Source of the DNA: Eledone cirrhosa
Lineage: Eukaryota > Mollusca > Cephalopoda > Octopoda > Eledonidae
DNA: 64,000 bases
Assembly (NCBI GenBank): GCA_964016885.1
Contig: OZ024759.1
Location: forward strand, 2,183,001 to 2,247,000
Reading direction: 5' to 3'
Positions 26,410-40,700 of the stretch are shown here, one piece after another. The position numbers were made by a program, and so were the translations under genes. Below the pieces are notes generated by a model. That model worked only from the letters and a program-made list of their open reading frames with translations, had not been told where the DNA came from and did no database searches. Positions within the stretch are counted from its first letter, which is position 1; each line of letters starts with the position of its first letter.

Positions 26410-29400
26410 ATGACAAAGTCGATATTAGTAACATGACAATGTCTATATTAGTAACATGACAAAGTCTATATTAGTAACATGACAAAGTCTATATTAGTAA
26501 CATGACAGAGTCTATATCAGTAACATGACAAAGTCGATATTAGTAACATGACAATGTCTATATTAGTAAAATGACAAAGTCTATATTAGTAACATGACAA
26601 ATTCTATATTAGTAGCATGACAAAGTCTATATTAGTAACATGACAAAGTCTATATTAGTAACATGACAAAGTCTATATTAGTAACATGACACAGTCTATA
26701 TTAGTAGCATGACACAGTCTATATTAGTAACATGACAAAGTCTATATTAGTAACATGACAAAGTCTATATTAGTAACATGACAAAGTCTATATTAGTAAA
26801 ATGACAAAGTCTATATTAGTAGCATGACAAAGTCTATATTAGTAACATGACAAAGTCTATATTAGTAACATGGCAAAGTCTATATTAGTAACATGACAAA
26901 GTCTATATTAGTAACATGACACAGTCTATATTAGTAGCATGACAAAGTCTATATTAGTAACATGACAAAGTCTATATTAGTAACATGGCAAAGTCTATAT
27001 TAGTAACATGACAAAGTCTATATTAGTAACATGACACAGTCTATATTAGTAGCATGACAAAGTCTATATTAGTCACATGACAAAGTCTATATTAGTAGCA
27101 TGACACAGTCTATATTAGTAACATGACAAAGTCTTTATTAGTAACATGACAGTCTATATTAGTAACATGACACAGTCTATATTAGTAACATGACACAGTC
27201 TATATTAGTAACATGAGACAGTCTATATTAGTAACATGACAAAGTCTATATTAGTAACATGACACAGTCTATATTAGTAACATGACACAGTCTATATTAG
27301 TAACATGACAAAGTCTATATTAGTAACATGACACAGTCTATATTAGTAACATGACACAGTCTATATTAGTAGCATGACAAAGTCTATGTTAGTAACATGA
27401 CACAGTCTATATTAGTAGCATCACACAGTCTATATTAGTAACATGACAAAGTCTATATTAGTAACATGACAAAGTTTATATTAGTAACATGACAAAGTCT
27501 ATATTAGTAACATGACAAAGTCTATATTAGTAACATGACAGTCTATATTAGTAACATGACACAGTCTATATTAGTAACATGACAAAGTCTGTATTAGTAA
27601 CATGACAATGTCTATATTAGTAACATGACACAGTCTATATTAGTAGCATGACAAAGTCTATATTAGTAACATGACACAGTCTATATTAGTAGCATGACAC
27701 AGTCTATATTAGTAACATGACAAAGTCTACATTAGTAGCATGACAAAGTCTATATTAGTAACATGACAAAGTCTATATTAGTAACATGACAAAGTCTATA
27801 TTAGTAACATGACAAAGTCTATATTAGTAACATGACAAAGTCTATATTAGTAACATGACACAGTCTATATTAGTAACATGACAGTCTATATTAGTAACAT
27901 GACAGTCTACATTCGTAACATGACACAGTCTATATTAGTAACATGACAGTCTATATTAGTAGCATGACAAAGTCTATATTAGTAACATGACACAGTCTAT
28001 ATGAGTAGCATGACACAGTCTATATTAGTAACATGACAAAGTCTATATTAGTAACATGACAAAGTCTATATTAGTAACATGACAAAGTCTATATTAGTAA
28101 CATGACAAAGTCTATATTAGTAGCATGACAAAGTCTATATTAGTAACATGACAAAGTCTATATTAGTAACATGGCAAAGTCTATATTAGTAACATGACAA
28201 AGTCTATATTAGTAACATGACACAGTCTATATTAGTAGCATGACAAAGTCTATATTAGTAACATGACAAAGTCTATATTAGTAGCATGACACAGTCTATA
28301 TTAGTAACATGACAAAGTCTATATTAGTAACATGACAGTCTATATTAGTAACATGACACAGTCTATATTAGTAACATGACACAGTCTATATTAGTAGCAT
28401 CACACAGTCTATATTAGTAACATGACAAAGTCTATATTAGTAACATGACAAAGTTTATATTAGTAACATGACAAAGTCTATATTAGTAACATGACAAAGT
28501 CTATATTAGTAACATGACAGTCTATATTAGTAACATGACACAGTCTATATTAGTAACATGACAAAGTCTGTATTAGTAACATGACAATGTCTATATTAGT
28601 AACATGACACAGTCTATATTAGTAGCATGACAAAGTCTATATTAGTAACATGACACAGTCTATATTAGTAGCATGACACAGTCTATATTAGTAACATGAC
28701 AAAGTCTATATTAGTAGCATGACAAAGTCTATATTAGTAACATGACAAAGTCTATATTAGTAACATGACAAAGTCTATATTAGTAACATGACAAAGTCTA
28801 TATTAGTAACATGACAAAGTCTATATTAGTAACATGACACAGTCTATATTAGTAACATGACAGTCTATATTAGTAACATGACAGTCTACATTCGTAACAT
28901 GACACAGTCTATATTAGTAACATGACAGTCTATATTAGTAGCATGACAAAGTCTATATTAGTAACATGACACAGTCTATATTAGTAGCATGACACAGTCT
29001 ATATTAGTAACATGACAAAGTCTATATTAGTAACATGACAAAGTCTATATTAGTAACATGACAAAGTCTATATTAGTAACATGACAAAGTCTATATTAGT
29101 AGCATGACAAAGTCTATATTAGTAACATGACAAAGTCTATATTAGTAACATGGCAAAGTCTATATTAGTAACATGACAAAGTCTATATTAGTAACATGAC
29201 ACAGTCTATATTAGTAGCATGACAAAGTCTATATTAGTAACATGACAAAGTCTATATTAGTAGCATGACACAGTCTATATTAGTAACATGACAAAGTCTA
29301 TATTAGTAACATGACAGTCTATATTAGTAACATGACACAGTCTATATTAGTAACATGACACAGTCTATATTAGTAACATGAGACAGTCTATATTAGTAAC

Positions 29401-30107
29401 ATGACAAAGTCTATATTAGTAACATGACACAGTCTATATTAGTAACATGACACAGTCTATATTAGTAACATGACAAAGTCTATATTAGTAACATGACACA
29501 GTCTATATTAGTAACATGACACAGTCTATATTAGTAGCATGACAAAGTCTATGTTAGTAACATGACACAGTCTATATTAGTAGCATCACACAGTCTATAT
29601 TAGTAACATGACAAAGTCTATATTAGTAACATGACAAAGTTTATATTAGTAACATGACAAAGTCTATATTAGTAACATGACAAAGTCTATATTAGTAACA
29701 TGACAGTCTATATTAGTAACATGACACAGTCTATATTAGTAACATGACACAGTCTATATTAGTAACATGACAAAGTCTATATTAGTAGCATGACAAAGTC
29801 TATATTAGTAACATGACAACGTCTATATTAGTAACATGACAAAGTCTATATTAGTAACATGACACAGTCTATATTAGTAACATGACAAAGTCTATATTAG
29901 TAGCATGACAAAGTCTATATTAGTAACATGACAAAGTCTATATTAGTAACATGACAAAGTCTATATTAGTAACATGACAAAGTCTATATTAGTAACATGA
30001 CAAAGTCTATATTAGTAACATGACACAGTCTATATTAGTAACATGACAGTCTATATTAGTAACATGACAGTCTACATAAGTAACATGACACAGTCTATAT
30101 TAGTAAC

Positions 30108-30471
30108 ATGACAAAGTCGATATTAGTAACATGACAATGTCTATATTAGTAACATGACAAAGTCTATATTAGTAACATGACAAAGTCTATATTAGTAACA
30201 TGACAAAGTCTATATTAGTAACATGACACAGTCTATATTAGTAACATGACAAAGTCTATATTAGTAGCATGACAAAGTCTATATTAGTAACATGACAAAG
30301 TCTATATTAGTAACATGACAAAGTCTATATTAGTAACATGACAAAGTCTATATTAGTAACATGACAAAGTCTATATTAGTAACATGACACAGTCTATATT
30401 AGTAACATGACAGTCTATATTAGTAACATGACAGTCTACATTAGTAACATGACACAGTCTATATTAGTAAC
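30108..30471. repeat. 364-bp Y module
   Basis: TCGA at 30117 and 30481. It is the counterpart of the module at 24791 at +5,317. Confidence 0.92.
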
Positions 30472-31362
30472 ATGACAAAGTCGATATTAGTAACATGACA
30501 ATGTCTATATTAGTAACATGACAAAGTCTATATTAGTAACATGACAAAGTCTATATTAGTAACATGACAAAGTCTATATCAGTAACATGACAAAGTCGAT
30601 ATTAGTAACATGACAATGTCTATATTAGTAACATGACAAAGTCTATATTAGTAACATGACAAAGTCTATATTAGTAGCATGACAAAGTCTATATTAGTAA
30701 CATGACAAAGTCTATATTAGTAACATGACAAAGTCTATATTAGTAACATGACACAGTCTATATTAGTATCATGACACAGTCTATATTAGTAGCATGACAA
30801 AGTCTATGTTAGTAACATGACACAGTCTATATTAGTAGCATCACACAGTCTATATTAGTAACATGACAAAGTCTATATTAGTAACATGACAAAGTTTATA
30901 TTAGTAACATGACAAAGTCTATATTAGTAACATGACAAAGTCTATATTAGTAACATGACAGTCTATATTAGTAACATGACACAGTCTATATTAGTAACAT
31001 GACACAGTCTATATTAGTAACATGACAAAGTCTATATTAGTAGCATGACAAAGTCTATATTAGTAACATGACAAAGTCTATATTAGTAACATGACAAAGT
31101 CTATATTAGTAACATGACACAGTCTATATTAGTAACATGACAAAGTCTATATTAGTAGCATGACAAAGTCTATATTAGTAACATGACAAAGTCTATATTA
31201 GTAACATGACAAAGTCTATATTAGTAACATGACAAAGTCTATATTAGTAACATGACAAAGTCTATATTAGTAACATGACACAGTCTATATTAGTAACATG
31301 ACAGTCTATATTAGTAACATGACAGTCTACATTAGTAACATGACACAGTCTATATTAGTAAC

Positions 31363-31726
31363 ATGACAAAGTCGATATTAGTAACATGAGAATGTCTATA
31401 TTAGTAACATGACAAAGTCTATATTAGTAACATGACAAAGTCTATATTAGTAACATGACACAGTCTATATTAGTAGCATGACACAGTCTATATTAGTAAC
31501 ATGACAAAGTCTATATTAGTAGCATGACAAAGTCTATATTAGTAACATGACAAAGTCTATATTAGTAACATGACAAAGTCTATATTAGTAACATGACAAA
31601 GTCTATATTAGTAACATGACAAAGTCTATATTAGTAACATGACACAGTCTATATTAGTAACATGACAGTCTATATTAGTAACATGACAGTCTACATTAGT
31701 AACATGACACAGTCTATATTAGTAAC
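31363..31726. repeat. 364-bp Y module with GAGAATG unit
   Basis: TCGA at 31372 and 31736. It is the counterpart of the module at 26046 at +5,317, with the same GAGAATG and C-type substitutions. Confidence 0.9.
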
Positions 31727-33738
31727 ATGACAAAGTCGATATTAGTAACATGACAATGTCTATATTAGTAACATGACAAAGTCTATATTAGTAACATGAC
31801 AAAGTCTATATTAGTAACATGACAGAGTCTATATCAGTAACATGACAAAGTCGATATTAGTAACATGACAATGTCTATATTAGTAAAATGACAAAGTCTA
31901 TATTAGTAACATGACAAAGTCTATATTAGTAGCATGACAAAGTCTATATTAGTAACATGACAAAGTCTATATTAGTAACATGACAAAGTCTATATTAGTA
32001 ACATGACACAGTCTATATTAGTAGCATGACACAGTCTATATTAGTAACATGACAAAGTCTATATTAGTAACATGACAAAGTCTATATTAGTAACATGACA
32101 AAGTCTATATTAGTAACATGACAAAGTCTATATTAGTAGCATGACAAAGTCTATATTAGTAACATGACAAAGTCTATATTAGTAACATGGCAAAGTCTAT
32201 ATTAGTAACATGACAAAGTCTATATTAGTAACATGACACAGTCTATATTAGTAGCATGACAAAGTCTATATTAGTAACATGACAAAGTCTATATTAGTAG
32301 CATGACACAGTCTATATTAGTAACATGACAAAGTCTATATTAGTAACATGGCAAAGTCTATATTAGTAACATGACAAAGTCTATATTAGTAACATGACAC
32401 AGTCTATATTAGTAGCATGACAAAGTCTATATTAGTCACATGACAAAGTCTATATTAGTAGCATGACACAGTCTATATTAGTAACATGACAAAGTCTATA
32501 TTAGTAACATGACAGTCTATATTAGTAACATGACACAGTCTATATTAGTAACATGACACAGTCTATATTAGTAACATGAGACAGTCTATATTAGTAACAT
32601 GACAAAGTCTATATTAGTAACATGACACAGTCTATATTAGTAACATGACACAGTCTATATTAGTAACATGACAAAGTCTATATTAGTAACATGACACAGT
32701 CTATATTAGTAACATGACACAGTCTATATTAGTAGCATGACAAAGTCTATGTTAGTAACATGACACAGTCTATATTAGTAGCATCACACAGTCTATATTA
32801 GTAACATGACAAAGTCTATATTAGTAACATGACAAAGTTTATATTAGTAACATGACAAAGTCTATATTAGTAACATGACAAAGTCTATATTAGTAACATG
32901 ACAGTCTATATTAGTAACATGACACAGTCTATATTAGTAACATGACAAAGTCTGTATTAGTAACATGACAATGTCTATATTAGTAACATGACACAGTCTA
33001 TATTAGTAGCATGACAAAGTCTATATTAGTAACATGACACAGTCTATATTAGTAGCATGACACAGTCTATATTAGTAACATGACAAAGTCTATATTAGTA
33101 GCATGACAAAGTCTATATTAGTAACATGACAAAGTCTATATTAGTAACATGACAAAGTCTATATTAGTAACATGACAAAGTCTATATTAGTAACATGACA
33201 AAGTCTATATTAGTAACATGACACAGTCTATATTAGTAACATGACAGTCTATATTAGTAACATGACAGTCTACATTCGTAACATGACACAGTCTATATTA
33301 GTAACATGACAAAGTCTATATTAGTAACATGACACAGTCTATATGAGTAGCATGACACAGTCTATATTAGTAACATGACAAAGTCTATATTAGTAACATG
33401 ACAAAGTCTATATTAGTAACATGACAAAGTCTATATTAGTAACATGACAAAGTCTATATTAGTAGCATGACAAAGTCTATATTAGTAACATGACAAAGTC
33501 TATATTAGTAACATGGCAAAGTCTATATTAGTAACATGACAAAGTCTATATTAGTAACATGACACAGTCTATATTAGTAGCATGACAAAGTCTATATTAG
33601 TAACATGACAAAGTCTATATTAGTAGCATGACACAGTCTATATTAGTAACATGACAAAGTCTATATTAGTAACATGACAGTCTATATTAGTAACATGACA
33701 CAGTCTATATTAGTAACATGACACAGTCTATATTAGTA

Positions 33739-35764
33739 ACATGAGACAGTCTATATTAGTAACATGACAAAGTCTATATTAGTAACATGACACAGTCTAT
33801 ATTAGTAACATGACACAGTCTATATTAGTAGCATGACAAAGTCTATGTTAGTAACATGACACAGTCTATATTAGTAGCATCACACAGTCTATATTAGTAA
33901 CATGACAAAGTCTATATTAGTAACATGACAAAGTTTATATTAGTAACATGACAAAGTCTATATTAGTAACATGACAAAGTCTATATTAGTAACATGACAG
34001 TCTATATTAGTAACATGACACAGTCTATATTAGTAACATGACAAAGTCTATATTAGTAGCATGACAAAGTCTATATTAGTAACATGACAAAGTCTATATT
34101 AGTAACATGACAAAGTCTATATTAGTAACATGACACAGTCTATATTAGTAACATGACAAAGTCTATATTAGTAGCATGACAAAGTCTATATTAGTAACAT
34201 GACAAAGTCTATATTAGTAACATGACAAAGTCTATATTAGTAACATGACAAAGTCTATATTAGTAACATGACAAAGTCTATATTAGTAACATGACACAGT
34301 CTATATTAGTAACATGACAGTCTATATTAGTAACATGACAGTCTACATTAGTAACATGACACAGTCTATATTAGTAACATGACACAGTCTATATTAGTAA
34401 CATGACAACGTCTATATTAGTAGCATGACAAAGTCTATATTAGTAACATGACAAAGTCTATATTAGTAACATGACACAGTCTATATTAGTAACATGACAC
34501 AGTCTATATTAGTAACATGACAAAGTCTATATTAGTAGCATGACAAAGTCTATATTAGTAACATGACAAAGTCTATATTAGTAACATGACAAAGTCTATA
34601 TTAGTAACATGACAAAGTCTATATTAGTAACATGACAAAGTCTATATTAGTAACATGACACAGTCTATATTAGTAACATGACTGTCTATATTAGTAACAT
34701 GACAGTCTACATTAGTAACATGACACAGTCTATATTAGTAACATGACAAAGTCGATATTAGTAACATGACAATGTCTATATTAGTAACATGACAAAGTCT
34801 ATATTAGTAACATGACAAAGTCTATATTAGTAACATGACAAAGTCTATATTAGTAACATGACAAAGTCTATATTAGTAACATGACACAGTCTATATTAGT
34901 AGCATGACAAAGTCTATATTAGTCACATGACAAAGTCTATATTAGTAGCATGACACAGTCTATATTAGTAACATGACAAAGTCTATATTAGTAACATGAC
35001 AGTCTATATTAGTAACATGACACAGTCTATATTAGTAACATGACACAGTCTATATTAGTAACATGAGACAGTCTATATTAGTAACATGACAAAGTCTATA
35101 TTAGTAACATGACACAGTCTATATTAGTAACATGACACAGTCTATATTAGTAACATGACAAAGTCTATATTAGTAACATGACACAGTCTATATTAGTAAC
35201 ATGACACAGTCTATATTAGTAGCATGACAAAGTCTATGTTAGTAACATGACACAGTCTATATTAGTAGCATCACACAGTCTATATTAGTAACATGACAAA
35301 GTCTATATTAGTAACATGACAAAGTTTATATTAGTAACATGACAAAGTCTATATTAGTAACATGACAAAGTCTATATTAGTAACATGACAGTCTATATTA
35401 GTAACATGACACAGTCTATATTAGTAACATGACAAAGTCTGTATTAGTAACATGACAATGTCTATATTAGTAACATGACACAGTCTATATTAGTAGCATG
35501 ACAAAGTCTATATTAGTAACATGACACAGTCTATATTAGTAGCATGACACAGTCTATATTAGTAACATGACAAAGTCTATATTAGTAGCATGACAAAGTC
35601 TATATTAGTAACATGACAAAGTCTATATTAGTAACATGACAAAGTCTATATTAGTAACATGACAAAGTCTATATTAGTAACATGACAAAGTCTATATTAG
35701 TAACATGACACAGTCTATATTAGTAACATGACAGTCTATATTAGTAACATGACAGTCTACATTC
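33739..35764. repeat. K-rich connecting stretch
   Basis: The stretch opens with a shortened K block (r 33743, k 33877) followed by an incomplete Y-type run, then a full K module (r 35065, k 35268). A GACTGTC unit at about 34681 is a private change. A GTCAC ending near 34923 is of the kind also seen near 27074, 32437, 36178 and 37138. The ATTCG unit near 35762 marks the left edge of the next duplication. Confidence 0.8.
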
Positions 35765-37684
35765 GTAACATGACACAGTCTATATTAGTAACATGACAGT
35801 CTATATTAGTAGCATGACAAAGTCTATATTAGTAACATGACACAGTCTATATGAGTAGCATGACACAGTCTATATTAGTAACATGACAAAGTCTATATTA
35901 GTAACATGACAAAGTCTATATTAGTAACATGACAAAGTCTATATTAGTAACATGACAAAGTCTATATTAGTAGCATGACAAAGTCTATATTAGTAACATG
36001 ACAAAGTCTATATTAGTAACATGGCAAAGTCTATATTAGTAACATGACAAAGTCTATATTAGTAACATGACACAGTCTATATTAGTAGCATGACAAAGTC
36101 TATATTAGTAACATGACAAAGTCTATATTAGTAACATGACACAGTCTATATTAGTAGCATGACAAAGTCTATATTAGTCACATGACAAAGTCTATATTAG
36201 TAGCATGACACAGTCTATATTAGTAACATGACAAAGTCTATATTAGTAACATGACAGTCTATATTAGTAACATGACACAGTCTATATTAGTAACATGACA
36301 CAGTCTATATTAGTAACATGAGACAGTCTATATTAGTAACATGACAAAGTCTATATTAGTAACATGACACAGTCTATATTAGTAACATGACACAGTCTAT
36401 ATTAGTAACATGACAAAGTCTATATTAGTAACATGACACAGTCTATATTAGTAACATGACACAGTCTATATTAGTAGCATGACAAAGTCTATGTTAGTAA
36501 CATGACACAGTCTATATTAGTAGCATCACACAGTCTATATTAGTAACATGACAAAGTCTATATTAGTAACATGACAAAGTTTATATTAGTAACATGACAA
36601 AGTCTATATTAGTAACATGACAAAGTCTATATTAGTAACATGACAGTCTATATTAGTAACATGACACAGTCTATATTAGTAACATGACAAAGTCTGTATT
36701 AGTAACATGACAATGTCTATATTAGTAACATGACACAGTCTATATTAGTAACATGACAGTCTATATTAGTAGCATGACAAAGTCTATATTAGTAACATGA
36801 CACAGTCTATATGAGTAGCATGACACAGTCTATATTAGTAACATGACAAAGTCTATATTAGTAACATGACAAAGTCTATATTAGTAACATGACAAAGTCT
36901 ATATTAGTAACATGACAAAGTCTATATTAGTAGCATGACAAAGTCTATATTAGTAACATGACAAAGTCTATATTAGTAACATGGCAAAGTCTATATTAGT
37001 AACATGACAAAGTCTATATTAGTAACATGACACAGTCTATATTAGTAGCATGACAAAGTCTATATTAGTAACATGACAAAGTCTATATTAGTAACATGAC
37101 ACAGTCTATATTAGTAGCATGACAAAGTCTATATTAGTCACATGACAAAGTCTATATTAGTAGCATGACACAGTCTATATTAGTAACATGACAAAGTCTA
37201 TATTAGTAACATGACAGTCTATATTAGTAACATGACACAGTCTATATTAGTAACATGACACAGTCTATATTAGTAACATGAGACAGTCTATATTAGTAAC
37301 ATGACAAAGTCTATATTAGTAACATGACACAGTCTATATTAGTAACATGACACAGTCTATATTAGTAACATGACAAAGTCTATATTAGTAACATGACACA
37401 GTCTATATTAGTAACATGACACAGTCTATATTAGTAGCATGACAAAGTCTATGTTAGTAACATGACACAGTCTATATTAGTAGCATCACACAGTCTATAT
37501 TAGTAACATGACAAAGTCTATATTAGTAACATGACAAAGTTTATATTAGTAACATGACAAAGTCTATATTAGTAACATGACAAAGTCTATATTAGTAACA
37601 TGACAGTCTATATTAGTAACATGACACAGTCTATATTAGTAACATGACAAAGTCTGTATTAGTAACATGACAATGTCTATATTA
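35765..37684. repeat. Perfect 960-bp tandem duplication
   Basis: Bases 35765-36724 and 36725-37684 are identical, and identity at offset 960 continues to 37710. I compared every line and found no mismatch. Base 35764 (C, in ATTCG) against 36724 (A) bounds it on the left; at 37711 the copies part. The unit starts after the ATTCG unit and contains ATGAGTAGC, v, a GTCAC ending, a full K module (r 36320 and 37280, k 36523 and 37483), s and z. Absence of any difference over 960 bp makes this either the youngest event in the window or an assembly duplication. Confidence 0.96.
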
Positions 37685-37710
37685 GTAACATGACACAGTC
37701 TATATTAGTA

Positions 37711-40700
37711 GCATGACAAAGTCTATATTAGTAACATGACACAGTCTATATTAGTAGCATGACACAGTCTATATTAGTAACATGACAAAGTCTATATTAG
37801 TAGCATGACAAAGTCTATATTAGTAACATGACAAAGTCTATATTAGTAACATGACAAAGTCTATATTAGTAACATGACAAAGTCTATATTAGTAACATGA
37901 CAAAGTCTATATTAGTAACATGACACAGTCTATGTTAGTAACATGACAGTCTATATTAGTAACATGACAGTCTACATTCGTAACATGACACAGTCTATAT
38001 TAGTAACATGACAGTCTATATTAGTAGCATGACAAAGTCTATATTAGTAACATGACACAGTCTATATGAGTAGCATGACACAGTCTATATTAGTAACATG
38101 ACAAAGTCTATATTAGTAACATGACAAAGTCTATATTAGTAACATGACAAAGTCTATATTAGTAACATGACAAAGTCTATATTAGTAGCATGACAAAGTC
38201 TATATTAGTAACATGACAAAGTCTATATTAGTAACATGGCAAAGTCTATATTAGTAACATGACAAAGTCTATATTAGTAACATGACACAGTCTATATTAG
38301 TAGCATGACAAAGTCTATATTAGTAACATGACAAAGTCTATATTAGTAGCATGACACAGTCTATATTAGTAACATGACAAAGTCTATATTAGTAACATGA
38401 CAGTCTATATTAGTAACATGACACAGTCTATATTAGTAACATGACACAGTCTATATTAGTAACATGAGACAGTCTATATTAGTAACATGACAAAGTCTAT
38501 ATTAGTAACATGACACAGTCTATATTAGTAACATGACACAGTCTATATTAGTAGCATGACAAAGTCTATGTTAGTAACATGACACAGTCTATATTAGTAG
38601 CATCACACAGTCTATATTAGTAACATGACAAAGTCTATATTAGTAACATGACAAAGTTTATATTAGTAACATGACAAAGTCTATATTAGTAACATGACAA
38701 AGTCTATATTAGTAACATGACAGTCTATATTAGTAACATGACACAGTCTATATTAGTAACATGACAAAGTCTATATTAGTAGCATGACAAAGTCTATATT
38801 AGTAACATGACAAAGTCTATATTAGTAACATGAAAAAGTCTATATTAGTAACATGACACAGTCTATATTAGTAACATGACAAAGTCTATATTAGTAGCAT
38901 GACAAAGTCTATATTAGTAACATGACAAAGTCTATATTAGTAACATGACAAAGTCTATATTAGTAACATGACAAAGTCTATATTAGTAACATGACAAAGT
39001 CTATATTAGTAACATGACACAGTCTATATTAGTAACATGACAGTCTATATTAGTAACATGACAGTCTACATTAGTAACATGACACAGTCTATATTAGTAA
39101 CGTGACACAGTCTATATTAGTAACATGACAAAGTCTATATTAGTAGCATGACAAAGTCTATATTAGTAACATGACAAAGTCTATATTAGTAACATGACAA
39201 AGTCTATATTAGTAACATGACACAGTCTATATTAGTAACATGACAAAGTCTATATTAGTAGCATGACAAAGTCTATATTAGTAACATGACAAAGTCTATA
39301 TTAGTAACATGACAAAGTCTATATTAGTAACATGACAAAGTCTATATTAGTAACATGACAAAGTCTATATTAGTAACATGACACAGTCTATATTAGTAAC
39401 ATGACAGTCTATATTAGTAACATGACAGTCTACATTAGTAACATGACACAGTCTATATTAGTAACATGACAAAGTCGATATTAGTAACATGACAATGTCT
39501 ATATTAGTAACATGACAAAGTCTATATTAGTAATATGACAAAGTCTATATTAGTAACATGACAAAGTCTATATTAGTAACATGACACAGTCTATATTAGT
39601 AACATGACAAAGTCTATATTAGTAGCATGACAAAGTCTATATTAGTAACATGACAAAGTCTATATTAGTAACATGACAAAGTCTATATTAGTAACATGAC
39701 ACAGTCTATATTAGTAACATGACAGTCTATATTAGTAACATGACAGTCTACATTAGTAACATGACACAGTCTATATTAGTAACATGACAAAGTCGATATT
39801 AGTAACATGACAATGTCTATATTAGTAACATGACAAAGTCTATATTAGTAACATGACAAAGTCTATATTAGTAACATGACAAAGTCTATATTAGTAACAT
39901 GACAAAGTCTATATTAGTAACATGACAAAGTCTATATTAGTAACATGACACAGTCTATATTAGTAACATGACAAAGTCTATATTAGTAGCATGACAAAGT
40001 CTGTATTAGTAACATGACGGTCTATATTAGTAACATGACAAAGTCTATATTAGTAACATGACAAAGTCTATATTAGTAGCATGACAAAGTCTATATTAGT
40101 AATATGACAAAGTCTATATTAGTAACATGACAAAGTCTATATTAGTAACATGACACAGTCTATATTAGTAACATGACAAAGTCTATATTAGTAGCATGAC
40201 AAAGTCTATATTAGTAACATGACAAAGTCTATATTAGTAACATGACAAAGTCTATATTAGTAACATGACAAAGTCTATATTAGTAACATGACAAAGTCTA
40301 TATTAGTAACATGACAAAGTCGATATTAGTAACATGACACAGTCTATATTAGTAACATGACAGTCTATATTAGTAACATGACAGTCTACATTAGTAACAT
40401 GACACAGTCTATATCAGTAACATGACAAAGTCGATATTAGTAACATGACAATGTCTATATTAGTAACATGACAAAGTCTATATTAGTAACATGACAAAGT
40501 CTATATTAGTAGCATGACAAAGTCTATATTAGTAACATGACAAAGTCTATATTAGTAACATGACAAAGTCTATATTAGTAACATGACACAGTCTATATTA
40601 GTAGCATGACACAGTCTATATTAGTAACATGACAAAGTCTATATTAGTAACATGACAAAGTCTATATTAGTAACATGACAAAGTCTATATTAGTAACATG

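Larger units (their letters stand above)
23490..28396. repeat. 4.9-kb superunit, copy 1
   Basis: This superunit matches about 28807-33738. The offset is 5,317 up to about 26.98 kb (ATTCG 23573, ATGGC 23835, r 24063, k 24266, y 24800 and 25164, k 25521, y 26055, GAGAATG 26071, y 26419, GACAGAG 26504). It is 5,363 after a 46-bp (two-unit) gain in copy 2, and 5,342 after a 21-bp loss near 27.95 kb. It contains K modules, two 364-bp Y modules and rare private units (AGTATCATG, AGTAAAATG, GAGAATG) shared with copy 2. It ends in an abridged K block (k junction at 28397) lacking r and m. Private to this copy are TTACGAAC (24377), GTAGCTTG (25361) and ATTCTAT (about 26600). Confidence 0.88.
28807..33738. 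repeat. 4.9-kb superunit, copy 2
   Basis: This is the partner of 23490-28396. It shares the rare units AGTATCATG (30768), GAGAATG (31388), GACAGAG (31821) and AGTAAAATG (about 31886). It differs by a two-unit gain near 32.3 kb, the loss of one 21-bp unit near 33.3 kb and a handful of point changes (for example TACATAAG near 30076). It ends in a K block shortened by exactly three units (r 33743, k 33877). K modules lie at 29380/29583 and 32578/32781. The differences between copies are mostly whole-unit steps rather than substitutions. Confidence 0.88.
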
